A stretch of DNA of 47,965 bases from Treponema sp. UBA6367 (GTDB lineage Bacteria > Spirochaetota > Spirochaetia > Treponematales > Treponemataceae). The stretch covers positions 1-47,965 of the forward strand of contig DJRF01000009.1 of assembly GCA_002437725.1 (NCBI GenBank), read 5' to 3'. Below are positions 41,901-47,965 of the stretch, piece by piece (the stretch's first letter is position 1; each line of letters starts with the position of its first letter). A model generated the notes under the pieces. It ran no database searches. It was not told the DNA's origin and saw only the letters and a program-made list of their open reading frames with translations. The position numbers and the translations under genes were made by a program.

Positions 41901-42063
41901 TTTTAGGTTTCTTTTCTGCAAGAACCCATTTTATAGCGTCAACAACATTGCTCTTTCCGCAACCGTTAGGTCCTAGCAAGGCTGTTATTCCGTCAGAAAA
42001 ATCAATATGGGTGCGATCAGCAAACGACTTAAAACCAAATATATCAAGACTTTTTAAAAACAC
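38995..42063 (-). CDS. smc: SMC-family chromosome segregation ATPase without a canonical hinge
   Basis: 1022 residues, starting at GTG 42063 with GAGG 5 nt upstream. Walker A is GPNGCGKS (31-38), the ABC signature LLSGGEKT (833-840), and Walker B FCLLDEIDAAL (858-868). Long coiled coils run from about 170-405 and 510-760. The middle 105 residues (405-510), where a hinge of about 150-200 residues with Gly-rich dimer motifs normally sits, are a helical, Lys/Glu-rich stretch (KLKDAGFSDSAMKKAKDSF) with no hinge signature. The protein is also about 150 residues shorter than usual, although it has a 100-residue charged C-terminal tail. It heads the operon ending in serS and has a good promoter. Confidence 0.9.
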   Translation of the reverse strand: MFLKSLDIFGFKSFADRTHIDFSDGITALLGPNGCGKSNVVDAIKWVLAEKKPKNLRANEKTDVIFTGTERRPALNVAEVTLTMCNENGLLPMEESEIAIKRRLYRSGEQEYFINNKPATSKDIVKLFMDTGVGKSAYSVMEQGKIDQILSSKPEDRRYLFEEAAGISRSKEECAIAERELEQTRQNMQQIEVAMAEIKRSYDSLKVQAEKTSKYRKIKEDIFNYELDLTLLKLKNFITDKARHENELVEVEKKRNQVRAEIEEINNTISENMDKVKEMQERVYSMQAELIGIQKEKNGKNDLANQLNTQARSIKEKIATLEIKKQSTEENIAELEDEIDEQEAELHSKEKQIAEVEKNIADFEENIVTAGTQITSNDKITVEKKNEISALDEKRKNLQNELASITEDIVTMLDSKLKDAGFSDSAMKKAKDSFVEKLQKLKIFVEGRKNIFNDFAKSSHEQKNYEQSAKDAVLAFDEIKKIAQELDESFLEYEKTSPAFIVEFLSPEGIMTKKRDLDKKISENLNEIEQLNKDIESLNSQNSNLVSKISEYKETCSKLRENKARMETQIQSSMQQTSLLRRNLVSSQNSLRSIEEEYDAESKNADEINERIEEIQQELAEIEHRGIKLAEELKELDSKIAENNSNVSGKKDKLIKKQEEQNKFQAQYERLSLSLNSSDTEIKNLKQNFQEQHSRSLMEFEEHMYKITKTSAELREKLLSAKEELKACGQVNLMAPEEFSEIKERYERQKANYEDTQKSLDNLIRVSEEIKSKSSEMFLETYNKIKKNFHNMFRRLFNGGRAELRLEDPQNVLTSGIAILAQPPGKKLESIALLSGGEKTMTAVALLFATYQVRPSPFCLLDEIDAALDDKNVSSFVTTLETFANVSQYIVITHNKKTVTSAGTMLGITMEESGVSKIIALKLDKDIKIGTKDKIKQDNFVEEDVPPEEGAYIPPRPPKRIYNPDGTITDPEIERIKKEEEKRKLQEKKLAKEAKQIEENNSSNSMDEKLQQVEKTNKDEIK

Positions 42064-42084
42064 ATGAACCTCATTTATCTTTTT

Positions 42085-42113
42085 AGTATACTGTTTTTAT
42101 AGAGTTGATTCAA
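42085..42113 (-). promoter_or_regulatory. Promoter of the smc operon
   Basis: Minus strand: TTGAAT (42113-42108), 17-nt spacer, TATACT (42090-42085). The start near 42078 leaves a leader of about 15 nt that contains GAGG before GTG 42063. Confidence 0.65.
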
Positions 42114-42141
42114 TGCACTTTTTTGCGCAAGTAATTTTAAA

Positions 42142-43281
42142 TTAAATTTGTGGAGCGCAAACTTTTCCGTAAATAATTTCTTTTGGATATATCACTATTC
42201 CAAGTTTTTTTTCTAAGGCAGAAAGTTTTCTAAGTTCATATTCATCGCCTATAACTATATTTATTCCTTTTTTTCCAGCTCTAGCTGTTCTTCCTGCTCT
42301 ATGAATAAAAAAATCTGAATCAGATGGTAAATCTAATTGAATAATGTGTGTAATTCCTTTTATGTCTAAACCTCTTGCGGCTAAATCGCTTGTAATCAGA
42401 AATTTTATTTTTCCACTTCGAAATCTGTCTAGCGCAGCTTTTCTGTCTTTTTTGTCAGATCTTGAATGAAGAGGAATGCACTGAATTTTTTTATATGTCA
42501 ATTTTGTATAAATATTTTCAACTTGATCTGCACGGCTTGTAAAAATTAAAGCTTTTTCAGGAGCTTCTGCAAGAATAAACTTTTTTAAAACTTCAATTTT
42601 ATCTCTTGATTCTGCATGTATCGCCCAATGTTCAATATTCTTTTTTAAGACATCTTCTTCTGGCATTACTATAGTTTTAAAATCTTTAAAAAAGTTTTTT
42701 GTGTTTTTATCAATTGTTGCGGAGCATACAATTTTTTGGCAGTTTTCTGGCATTTGCTGCAACAAATTTTTAGTTTCTTCAACTAATTCTTTTTTTACAA
42801 GGCGGTCTGCTTCATCAAAAACTATAGCAGATACATTTTGCTGTTTTATTTTTTTTAAATGAATAAGTTCAACCAGTCTTGCTGGCGTTCCTGCTATAAT
42901 TTCGGGTTTCTCTTTTAGAGTTTCTATTTGTCTTTTTAAGGGGACTCCTCCAATAAACAGAGCAGACTTTAATGAGCATATTTTTTTTATATTTTGATTT
43001 ATTTGAGAAGCTAATTCAAAAGTTGGCGCGCAAATTATTAATTTTATAGAAGAATCTTTTTTTTCATTTTCAGTTTGATTATTTAATATCTTTGAAATTA
43101 ATGGCAATAGATAGCAAAAAGTTTTGCCTGTCCCCGTTTCTGATTGAAAAATAAGATTTGAGCCTTCTGTTATAATAGGAATAACGACAGATTGCACTTT
43201 TGTAGGTGTCTTTATGTCTATTTTTGAAAGATTTTCTTGTAAAGTTGAGTTTAGAGTTAAGAATGTATTATTTTCAATCAT
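42142..43281 (-). CDS. DEAD-box RNA helicase
   Basis: A 379-residue minimal DEAD-box helicase. The Q motif Gln is at about residue 30 (PTKVQSVVIP). Motif I is SETGTGKT (47-54), motif II DEAD (156-159), motif III SAT, motif V ARGLDIKG and motif VI HRAGRTARAGKKG. Only about 25 residues follow the helicase core, so the protein lacks the C-terminal RNA-binding domains of DbpA, CsdA or RhlB. The likely role is ribosome assembly or RNA turnover. A TATACT box ends 6 nt before the ATG, and the region upstream is a palindrome shared with the divergent glycosyltransferase promoter. Confidence 0.92.
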   Translation of the reverse strand: MIENNTFLTLNSTLQENLSKIDIKTPTKVQSVVIPIITEGSNLIFQSETGTGKTFCYLLPLISKILNNQTENEKKDSSIKLIICAPTFELASQINQNIKKICSLKSALFIGGVPLKRQIETLKEKPEIIAGTPARLVELIHLKKIKQQNVSAIVFDEADRLVKKELVEETKNLLQQMPENCQKIVCSATIDKNTKNFFKDFKTIVMPEEDVLKKNIEHWAIHAESRDKIEVLKKFILAEAPEKALIFTSRADQVENIYTKLTYKKIQCIPLHSRSDKKDRKAALDRFRSGKIKFLITSDLAARGLDIKGITHIIQLDLPSDSDFFIHRAGRTARAGKKGINIVIGDEYELRKLSALEKKLGIVIYPKEIIYGKVCAPQI

Positions 43282-43287
43282 GTTGTG

Positions 43288-43320
43288 AGTATAGCACAGT
43301 AATTATTATTGTGCTATAAT
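43288..43320. promoter_or_regulatory. Palindromic divergent promoter region
   Basis: A perfect 9-bp inverted repeat, TATAGCACA (43290-43298) and TGTGCTATA (43310-43318), with an 11-nt A/T spacer. The plus-strand -10 is TATAAT (43315-43320), 8 nt before ATG 43329. The minus-strand -10 is TATACT (43293-43288), 6 nt before ATG 43281. Both -10 boxes are thus partly inside the palindrome, and each -35 falls on the opposite arm (TAGCAC, weak). It could be an operator or simply two mirrored promoters. Confidence 0.55.
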
Positions 43321-43328
43321 AAAAGGAT

Positions 43329-44447
43329 ATGAAAATTGGTATAGATACTTTTGGCTGCGATCACGCGCGTTCAGGACTTGGAACTTACATCTTGTCATTT
43401 GTTTCGAATATTTCTTCAGAAAGCGATGTAAAAGTTGAGCTTTTTGGTTCTGAACTAGATCGCTTTACATATACATCTGGAAAAGATATAGCGTATAAGT
43501 CTGTAAATATTGCGGACAGTTTAAATATGGAACGTTTGTGGCATTTTACAAATTCTTCAAAATTTGGAACCATGCAAAACTATGATTTAATTATATATCC
43601 CGCGCCGGAAAGAGTTCTTCCCGTTTCTTTTAAGATTCCTGGAATTGCGGTCGTAAATACCATTCTTTCAAATGTTGTTGAAGGAAATAAAGACTGGATT
43701 CAAAAACTTCAAATAAAACGAGGTCTTTCTAACGTTCAAAAAATTATTGCCGCAAGCGCTTTCATTCGAGATGATTTAATTAGTCACGGAATTGATAAAG
43801 ATAAAATTGAAGTCGTTTACAACGGAATCGATCACAAGTTGTTTTTCCCTGCAATTGAATTAAATTCTGATGTAGTTGATATAAAGCCATTTGCAATAAA
43901 AAAACCTTATTTTATTTATGGCTCAAGGCTTTCTGGTCCTGAAAAAAAACATGTCGAGCTTATAAAAGCATTTTCAATATTCAAAAAGAAAACAGGATTT
44001 CCTCATAGGCTTGTTATTGCTGGCAGCGACGGTTCTTATTCTGCTGAAATTCATAAGGCTGCATTTGAATCGGAATTTGCATCTGATATTTTTCTTACAG
44101 GCTATTTTCCTTACGAAAGTTTTCCTCAATTATACTCTGGTTCAGATGCTTGTATTTTTCCGTCTGTAAATGAAGGCGTTGGCTTGCCTATTTTAGAGGC
44201 AATGGCAACTGGAGTTCCTGTAATTTGTTCAAATGCCGGAGCTTTGCCAGAAATGGGGCAGGATGCTGTAAAGTATTTTAATTCTGATGATATAGATGAA
44301 ATTGCAAGTTTAATGGAGCTTGTTGTGACTGACAAAGAACTTCGCTCCGCTATGATTGAAAAAGGGATAAAAAGGGCAGGCGATTTTAGTTGGAAAAAGA
44401 CAGTCTTGCAAACAGTTGACATTGCAAAAAAAGTTATAAGTATCTAA
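43329..44447 (+). CDS. GT4-family glycosyltransferase
   Basis: A 372-residue GT-B glycosyltransferase of family 4. It has the N-terminal GLGTYI loop, VVYNGIDHKLF, the GSRLSGPEKKHVELI start of the C-terminal domain, and the EX7E motif region PSVNEGVGLPILEAMATGVPVI with NAGALPEM after it. It transfers a sugar from a nucleotide donor to a lipid, glycan or protein acceptor; none can be named. AAAGGA lies only 1 nt before the ATG, too close to work as a ribosome binding site. It converges on clpX with a 12-bp inverted repeat between them. Confidence 0.9.
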   Translation: MKIGIDTFGCDHARSGLGTYILSFVSNISSESDVKVELFGSELDRFTYTSGKDIAYKSVNIADSLNMERLWHFTNSSKFGTMQNYDLIIYPAPERVLPVSFKIPGIAVVNTILSNVVEGNKDWIQKLQIKRGLSNVQKIIAASAFIRDDLISHGIDKDKIEVVYNGIDHKLFFPAIELNSDVVDIKPFAIKKPYFIYGSRLSGPEKKHVELIKAFSIFKKKTGFPHRLVIAGSDGSYSAEIHKAAFESEFASDIFLTGYFPYESFPQLYSGSDACIFPSVNEGVGLPILEAMATGVPVICSNAGALPEMGQDAVKYFNSDDIDEIASLMELVVTDKELRSAMIEKGIKRAGDFSWKKTVLQTVDIAKKVISI

Positions 44448-44485
44448 AAGAGATTTTATTTACATTAAACATTTCTTTTAGATAC
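44440..44485. repeat. 12-bp inverted repeat between convergent genes
   Basis: GTATCTAAAAGA (44440-44451) and TCTTTTAGATAC (44474-44485) are perfect inverse complements with a 22-nt A/T-rich loop. The left arm includes the glycosyltransferase stop codon. It probably acts as a bidirectional transcription end, but lacks a T run right after the stem. Confidence 0.6.
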
Positions 44486-44493
44486 TATAAAAC

Positions 44494-45771
44494 TTAAGCA
44501 TTTACTGCTGTTGGAGAATCTGGAATAATCTCAAGAACTTTTTTAAGATCGATTTTTCCTTCTGATTTTACCATATCCTTTGTTATAACAAGTTTTTTGT
44601 GGCCGGAAATACTAGGAATTTCAAACATTATATCTGTTAAAAGTTTTTCCACGATTGAACGTAAGCCACGGGCACCTGTCTTTTGACGAATCGCTTCGTC
44701 CGCAATGGCTTCTATTGCCTGTGGTTCAAATTGCAAGTCAACGTTGTCTAGCTCAAAAGATGCTTGGAATTGTTTTGTTATGGCATTTTTAGGTTCTGTA
44801 AGAATGCAAACCAAATCTTCCTTTGTAAGTTCTTTCAAGGCAACCGTCATAGGCATACGACCTATTAATTCAGGAATAATTCCAAACTTTACAAGGTCAT
44901 CCGGGGTACACAAGCTGAGAAGTTCCATCTGTTGTTCAGCATTTAGTTTTCCGACACTTGAACCAAATCCCATTGAGTGTTCTGCCGTGCGGTGTTCAAT
45001 AATCTTGTCCAGACCTACAAAAGCTCCTCCTAAAATAAAAAGAATGTTTGTTGTATCTATCTGCAGCATTTCTTGATTAGGATGCTTTCTTCCCCCCTGA
45101 GGAGGAACGCTAGCTGTAGTTCCTTCTATAATTTTAAGAAGGGCTTGCTGAACGCCTTCACCGCTTACGTCTCTAGTAATAGATGTGTTTTCGCTTTTTC
45201 TAGCAATTTTGTCTATTTCATCTATAAAAATAATTCCTCTTTCTGCTGCGGCAATATTTCCATCAGCAGCGTTTATAAGCTTTAAAAGAACGTTTTCTAC
45301 GTCTTCGCCGACATAACCGGCTTCTGTAAGCGTGGTTGCATCTGCAATTGCAAATGGTACTTTTAGTTTTTCTGCAAGAGTTTTTGCAAGCAGTGTTTTT
45401 CCAGAACCTGTTGGACCTATAAGAAGGATATTTGATTTTTCAATTTTAACATCATTTGTTTTTTGGGCAATCTTTGAAATTGACATTCTTTTGTAGTGGT
45501 TGTATACAGCAACAGAAAGAACTTTTTTTGCCTGGTCTTGTCCAATAACGTACTGATCAAGATATTCCTTAAATTCTTTTGGGGTAGGTACTTGCGAAAG
45601 TTCAATGGGAACCAATTCGTTTTCCTGCTGTTCTAAAATATCTTGGCATACTGCAATGCACTTATCACAAATGTGAATGTTTCCGCTTGGGCCTGTAACA
45701 AGATGTCGTGATTTGTCTGCAGGTTTTCCGCAGAATGAACAGTAGATTGTATCGTTGTTGAATCTTTTCAT
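44494..45771 (-). CDS. clpX: ATP-dependent Clp protease ATP-binding subunit ClpX
   Basis: A 425-residue AAA+ unfoldase. The N-terminal zinc-binding domain has Cys11, Cys14, Cys35 and Cys38. Walker A is GPTGSGKT, Walker B IIFIDEIDKIA, and the pore loop GYVGED is present. The ClpP-docking tripeptide, usually IGF, is MGF here (HSMGFGSS). It unfolds substrates for ClpP. It begins 3 nt after clpP with GGGAGAAAG overlapping the clpP end, so the two are co-transcribed. Confidence 0.97.
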   Translation of the reverse strand: MKRFNNDTIYCSFCGKPADKSRHLVTGPSGNIHICDKCIAVCQDILEQQENELVPIELSQVPTPKEFKEYLDQYVIGQDQAKKVLSVAVYNHYKRMSISKIAQKTNDVKIEKSNILLIGPTGSGKTLLAKTLAEKLKVPFAIADATTLTEAGYVGEDVENVLLKLINAADGNIAAAERGIIFIDEIDKIARKSENTSITRDVSGEGVQQALLKIIEGTTASVPPQGGRKHPNQEMLQIDTTNILFILGGAFVGLDKIIEHRTAEHSMGFGSSVGKLNAEQQMELLSLCTPDDLVKFGIIPELIGRMPMTVALKELTKEDLVCILTEPKNAITKQFQASFELDNVDLQFEPQAIEAIADEAIRQKTGARGLRSIVEKLLTDIMFEIPSISGHKKLVITKDMVKSEGKIDLKKVLEIIPDSPTAVNA

Positions 45772-45774
45772 TTG

Positions 45775-46374
45775 TTACTTTCTCCCATACATAACTGTGT
45801 CAATTATTCCATACTTTAATGCATCTTCTGCAGAAAGAAATAAATCGCGTTCCATGTCTGCTGCAACTTCCTCATACGGTTTTCCTGTGTGATGTGCAAA
45901 ATGAGTTATTGTAAGTTTTTTTAGCCGGATTATTTCTTTTGCATGAATGGCAATATCTGTTTCCTGGCCTTCAACACCTCCCCAAGGTTGATGAATCATA
46001 ACTCTTGAAGATGGAAGGGCAAAACGCTTGCCTTTTGAACCGCCTGCTAAAAGAAATGCTCCCATGCTTGCAGCTTGCCCCATACATATTGTCTGAATAG
46101 GACATTTTACATATTGCATTGTGTCATAAATTGCAAGTCCTGCAGTTACAGAGCCTCCAGGAGAATTTATGTAAATGCTGATGTCTTTTTCAGAATTTTC
46201 TGATTCCAAAAAAAGTAGTTGAGCTACTGCTAAGTCTGCGCTTGCATCATTTATTTCGCCATCAACAAAAATAATCCTTTCTTTTAAAAGTCGTGAAAAT
46301 ATATCATAGGAACGTTCACCGTTTCCGCTTTGCTCTATTACGTAAGGTACTAATGTATTCATTTTTTCATTCAT
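45775..46374 (-). CDS. clpP: ATP-dependent Clp protease proteolytic subunit ClpP
   Basis: A 199-residue serine protease. The catalytic triad is Ser103 (GQAASMGAFLL), His128 (MIHQPWGG) and Asp177 (MERDLFLSAEDA). It forms the tetradecameric barrel with ClpX. AGAGGA lies 7 nt before the ATG. The order tig-clpP-clpX is conserved in many bacteria, but here a strong terminator separates tig from clpP, so clpP probably has its own promoter in 46380-46450, which I could not define with confidence. Confidence 0.97.
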   Translation of the reverse strand: MNEKMNTLVPYVIEQSGNGERSYDIFSRLLKERIIFVDGEINDASADLAVAQLLFLESENSEKDISIYINSPGGSVTAGLAIYDTMQYVKCPIQTICMGQAASMGAFLLAGGSKGKRFALPSSRVMIHQPWGGVEGQETDIAIHAKEIIRLKKLTITHFAHHTGKPYEEVAADMERDLFLSAEDALKYGIIDTVMYGRK

Positions 46375-46448
46375 CTTTTTCCTCTGTTCACAATTTTTAA
46401 GAAATTATTTTTATAAATAAGAATATAGCGATTTTTTTTACAAAAAGC

Positions 46449-46497
46449 AAAAAAAAGGGTTGTCTAATAAGTTGTTACTTTTTGGACAACCCTTTTT
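46449..46497 (-). terminator. Strong intrinsic terminator between tig and clpP
   Basis: A perfect 13-bp stem, AAAAAGGGTTGTC (46452-46464) with GACAACCCTTTTT (46485-46497). On the minus strand it is followed by eight T. It lies 10 nt after the tig stop. Confidence 0.88.
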
Positions 46498-46506
46498 GTA
46501 CAAGGC

Positions 46507-47835
46507 TTATTTTGTTTGGAAAAGTTCTGCAAACGTTATTTTGTCACCTTTTGTAACTTTTACTTCTTTATAAAGTTCTTCATAAAGTTTTTGTTCTTTT
46601 GCGTCATCTATTAACCACTCTTTTGAGCGTGGGTCTGCATAGTGTTTTTTTACTTCTTCTACCGTGATTCCACCTTCATCGGCAATCTGCTTGTATTTTT
46701 CTTCTATTTCTTCAGGAGTTACAGAAATATTTCTTGCCTTTAAAAGACTATCAACAATTATTCTGCTTTTTAGCATTTTTTCGCTGTTTCCTGTCCACTG
46801 TTCAAGCATAGATTCTTTTGTTTGTCCAGAAGCTGTTATCATTTTTTCTAGTTGCTCAGGAGTTGTTTGGAACTGCTGCGCCATCATTCTCCATCTTCCG
46901 TCAAGTTCTGCTGCAAGCATTGATGCTGGAATTTCAAAAGGATTTTTTTCTACAAGTTGTTCAAGCAAAGACTGGCTTTTTAATTCTGCAATTTTTCTTG
47001 TTTTTGCAGTTTCCATATTTCTCTTGATGTCTGCTTTTAAGTCATCTAAGGTTTTAAACTTTTCGCTAACATCTTGAGCCAAGTCATCATCAAGTTCTGG
47101 AAGCTTTCTTGATTTCAAAGATTTTAAAGTAACCTTTAATTTTTTAGAATCTTTTTCAAATTCCTTTACATCATCTTTTTTCATTCCAATGATGTCGTCA
47201 TCGATTTTATATATATCTTCTTCTGTTCCAAGAGTGAATACGTAGCCGTCACGTTTTGCTTCTGGATTATCGATTTCTTCATAGCAAATTGTTACGATGT
47301 CGCCTTTTTCCGCTTTTTCATCAGATTTTTTGTCCATTACAATGGCATTTCTTTCCTGAACAGCCTTTAATTCATCCTGAAGCTCTTTGTCTCCAATTGT
47401 AACTTGAGGTTCTTTTACGGCAATTCCGCTAAAGTCTTTTACTTCAACTTTTGGGAATACATCGTAAGTAACCGTAAAGACAAAATCTTTTGTTGTGTCG
47501 AATTCTGGAACTTTTTCCATAACTGGCTGCTGATATGGAAGAGGACGATTTTCTTCTTCTTTTTCAAATATTTCATTTAAAGACTTGTCGATTAGTTCGC
47601 TCATTGCGTCTGCTTTTAGGGAATCGCCATATTTTCTTTCAAGAACAGATGCTGGAACATGACCTTTACGGAATCCTGGAATTTGTGCGTTCTTTACATA
47701 TTTGTTAAGAACATCATTGTATGTTTCCTGTACATCTTTTTTTCCGATTGTAACTGTTAGTTTTACAGCTGATTTTTCAAGACTTGCGAATTCTTTTGTG
47801 AGTTTCACACTAAAGCTCCCATGAACTGTTTTCAT
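46507..47835 (-). CDS. tig: Trigger factor (ribosome-associated chaperone and peptidyl-prolyl isomerase)
   Basis: About 442 residues from ATG 47835 (MKTVHGSFSVKLTKEF). An in-frame TTG at 47877 lies inside repeat A and would add 14 non-conserved residues, so it is rejected. The ribosome-docking motif GFRKGHVP is present, followed by a shortened FKBP-like region (EKGDIVTICYEEID, DIIGMKKDDVKEFE) and the helical C-terminal chaperone domain. It protects nascent chains leaving the ribosome. No clear Shine-Dalgarno sequence precedes this start. Confidence 0.93.
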   Translation of the reverse strand: MKTVHGSFSVKLTKEFASLEKSAVKLTVTIGKKDVQETYNDVLNKYVKNAQIPGFRKGHVPASVLERKYGDSLKADAMSELIDKSLNEIFEKEEENRPLPYQQPVMEKVPEFDTTKDFVFTVTYDVFPKVEVKDFSGIAVKEPQVTIGDKELQDELKAVQERNAIVMDKKSDEKAEKGDIVTICYEEIDNPEAKRDGYVFTLGTEEDIYKIDDDIIGMKKDDVKEFEKDSKKLKVTLKSLKSRKLPELDDDLAQDVSEKFKTLDDLKADIKRNMETAKTRKIAELKSQSLLEQLVEKNPFEIPASMLAAELDGRWRMMAQQFQTTPEQLEKMITASGQTKESMLEQWTGNSEKMLKSRIIVDSLLKARNISVTPEEIEEKYKQIADEGGITVEEVKKHYADPRSKEWLIDDAKEQKLYEELYKEVKVTKGDKITFAELFQTK

Positions 47836-47862
47836 AAAATGAAAAGTTGCAGATAAATAAGA

Positions 47863-47879
47863 AAGTTTGCGACGCAAAC
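47863..47879 (-). repeat. Palindromic intergenic repeat A, copy 4
   Basis: GTTTGC-GAC-GCAAAC (47865-47879), 6-bp arms, 30 nt upstream of the tig start. A second, unrelated hairpin (TTAGGATT/AATCCTAA, 47883-47904) lies beside it. Confidence 0.6.
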
Positions 47880-47908
47880 GTATTAGGATTCGAAAAAATC
47901 CTAAATAT

Positions 47909-47940
47909 AAAAAAAGCGATTCATACCTGAACCGCTTTTT
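47909..47940 (-). terminator. Intrinsic terminator of the tRNA at the right edge
   Basis: AAAAAGCG (47911-47918) and CGCTTTTT (47933-47940) form an 8-bp stem, extended inside by TTCA/TGAA after one mismatch. On the minus strand seven T follow. It starts 8 nt after the predicted tRNA 3' end. Confidence 0.75.
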
Positions 47941-47947
47941 GGTATAG

Positions 47948-47965
47948 AGCGGAAAACGGGAGTCG
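47948..47965 (-). tRNA. 3' end of a tRNA cut by the right edge, probably tRNA-Gly
   Basis: On the minus strand the window begins with CGACTCCCGTTTTCCGCT: the end of a T loop, the T-stem 3' side CCCGT, the acceptor 3' strand TTTCCGC and a T discriminator, without CCA. This would pair with a 5' GCGGAAA, which with a U discriminator fits tRNA-Gly. The anticodon is outside the window. Confidence 0.55.

Noticed and set aside
46375..46450. CIRCE or similar heat-shock operator before clpP.
   Set aside because: No TTAGCACTC-N9-GAGTGCTAA-like inverted repeat is present; only A/T-rich sequence is seen.
47835..47877. Longer trigger factor with 14 extra N-terminal residues.
   Set aside because: The upstream start is a TTG inside palindromic repeat A, with no ribosome binding site and no match to the family N-terminus.

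Overview
This is an AT-rich (about two thirds A+T by eye), gene-dense bacterial chromosome segment. It most likely comes from a spirochaete of the genus Treponema. Grounds are the many short-lipobox lipoproteins, a DUF115 (Maf-like) protein of the kind tied to flagellin glycosylation, the tig-clpP-clpX and ruvCAB-queA clusters, a DPBB+SPOR envelope protein and the overall codon and base style. That is an inference from protein resemblance; no rRNA or species marker is present. I see no CRISPR array, insertion sequence or prophage.

Layout. 1-1.45 kb: a truncated gene end and an orphan HipA-like kinase whose base composition is visibly richer in G+C than its neighbours. 1.6-9.4 kb (+): ribosomal protein L25, then tilS, a secreted TPR protein with calcium-loop-like motifs, a Deg-type protease lipoprotein, and lepA. 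9.4-13.5 kb (-): DUF115 protein, a parvulin-like foldase, an RsuA-family pseudouridine synthase and tRNA-Asp(GTC). 13.7-18.6 kb: a carbohydrate-binding-module-like/tyrosine phosphatase fusion, an Mrp ATPase, a hotdog thioesterase, a GH3 (NagZ-like) lipoprotein and an RsmB/NSUN-type methyltransferase. 18.7-22.9 kb (+): yebC, ruvC, ruvA, ruvB and queA.

22.9-29.4 kb (-) is the most unusual region. A CapD-like nucleotide-sugar dehydratase and a DegT aminotransferase run directly, with overlapping reading frames, into the three subunits of a xanthine-dehydrogenase-like complex. The molybdopterin subunit of that complex appears to have lost the cofactor-pocket and catalytic motifs. 29.8-34.9 kb (+): a small secreted protein, the acidic DPBB/SPOR protein, ilvE, a lipoprotein and a possible PilZ/YcgR-like protein. 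35-42.1 kb (-): an apparent operon smc, membrane protein, Glu/Asn-rich TPR lipoprotein, SIMPL-domain lipoprotein and serS. 42.1-47.9 kb: a DEAD-box helicase divergent from a glycosyltransferase, then clpX, clpP and tig, with the 3' end of another tRNA (probably Gly) running off the right edge.

Cross-cutting observations. (1) Several genes have sigma70-type promoters whose -10 box lies only 6-8 nt before the ATG, with no usable ribosome binding site, which predicts leaderless mRNAs. (2) Two families of short palindromic intergenic repeats occur: GTTTGC-NNN-GCAAAC (four copies) and a roughly 57-bp element with the core GAGCGTAAG (three copies, two in tandem). (3) The SMC protein has no recognisable canonical hinge. 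Functional links: translation, RNA modification and proteostasis genes dominate; the DUF115 protein, CapD, DegT and GT4 enzymes suggest a surface or flagellin glycan pathway spread over the window.
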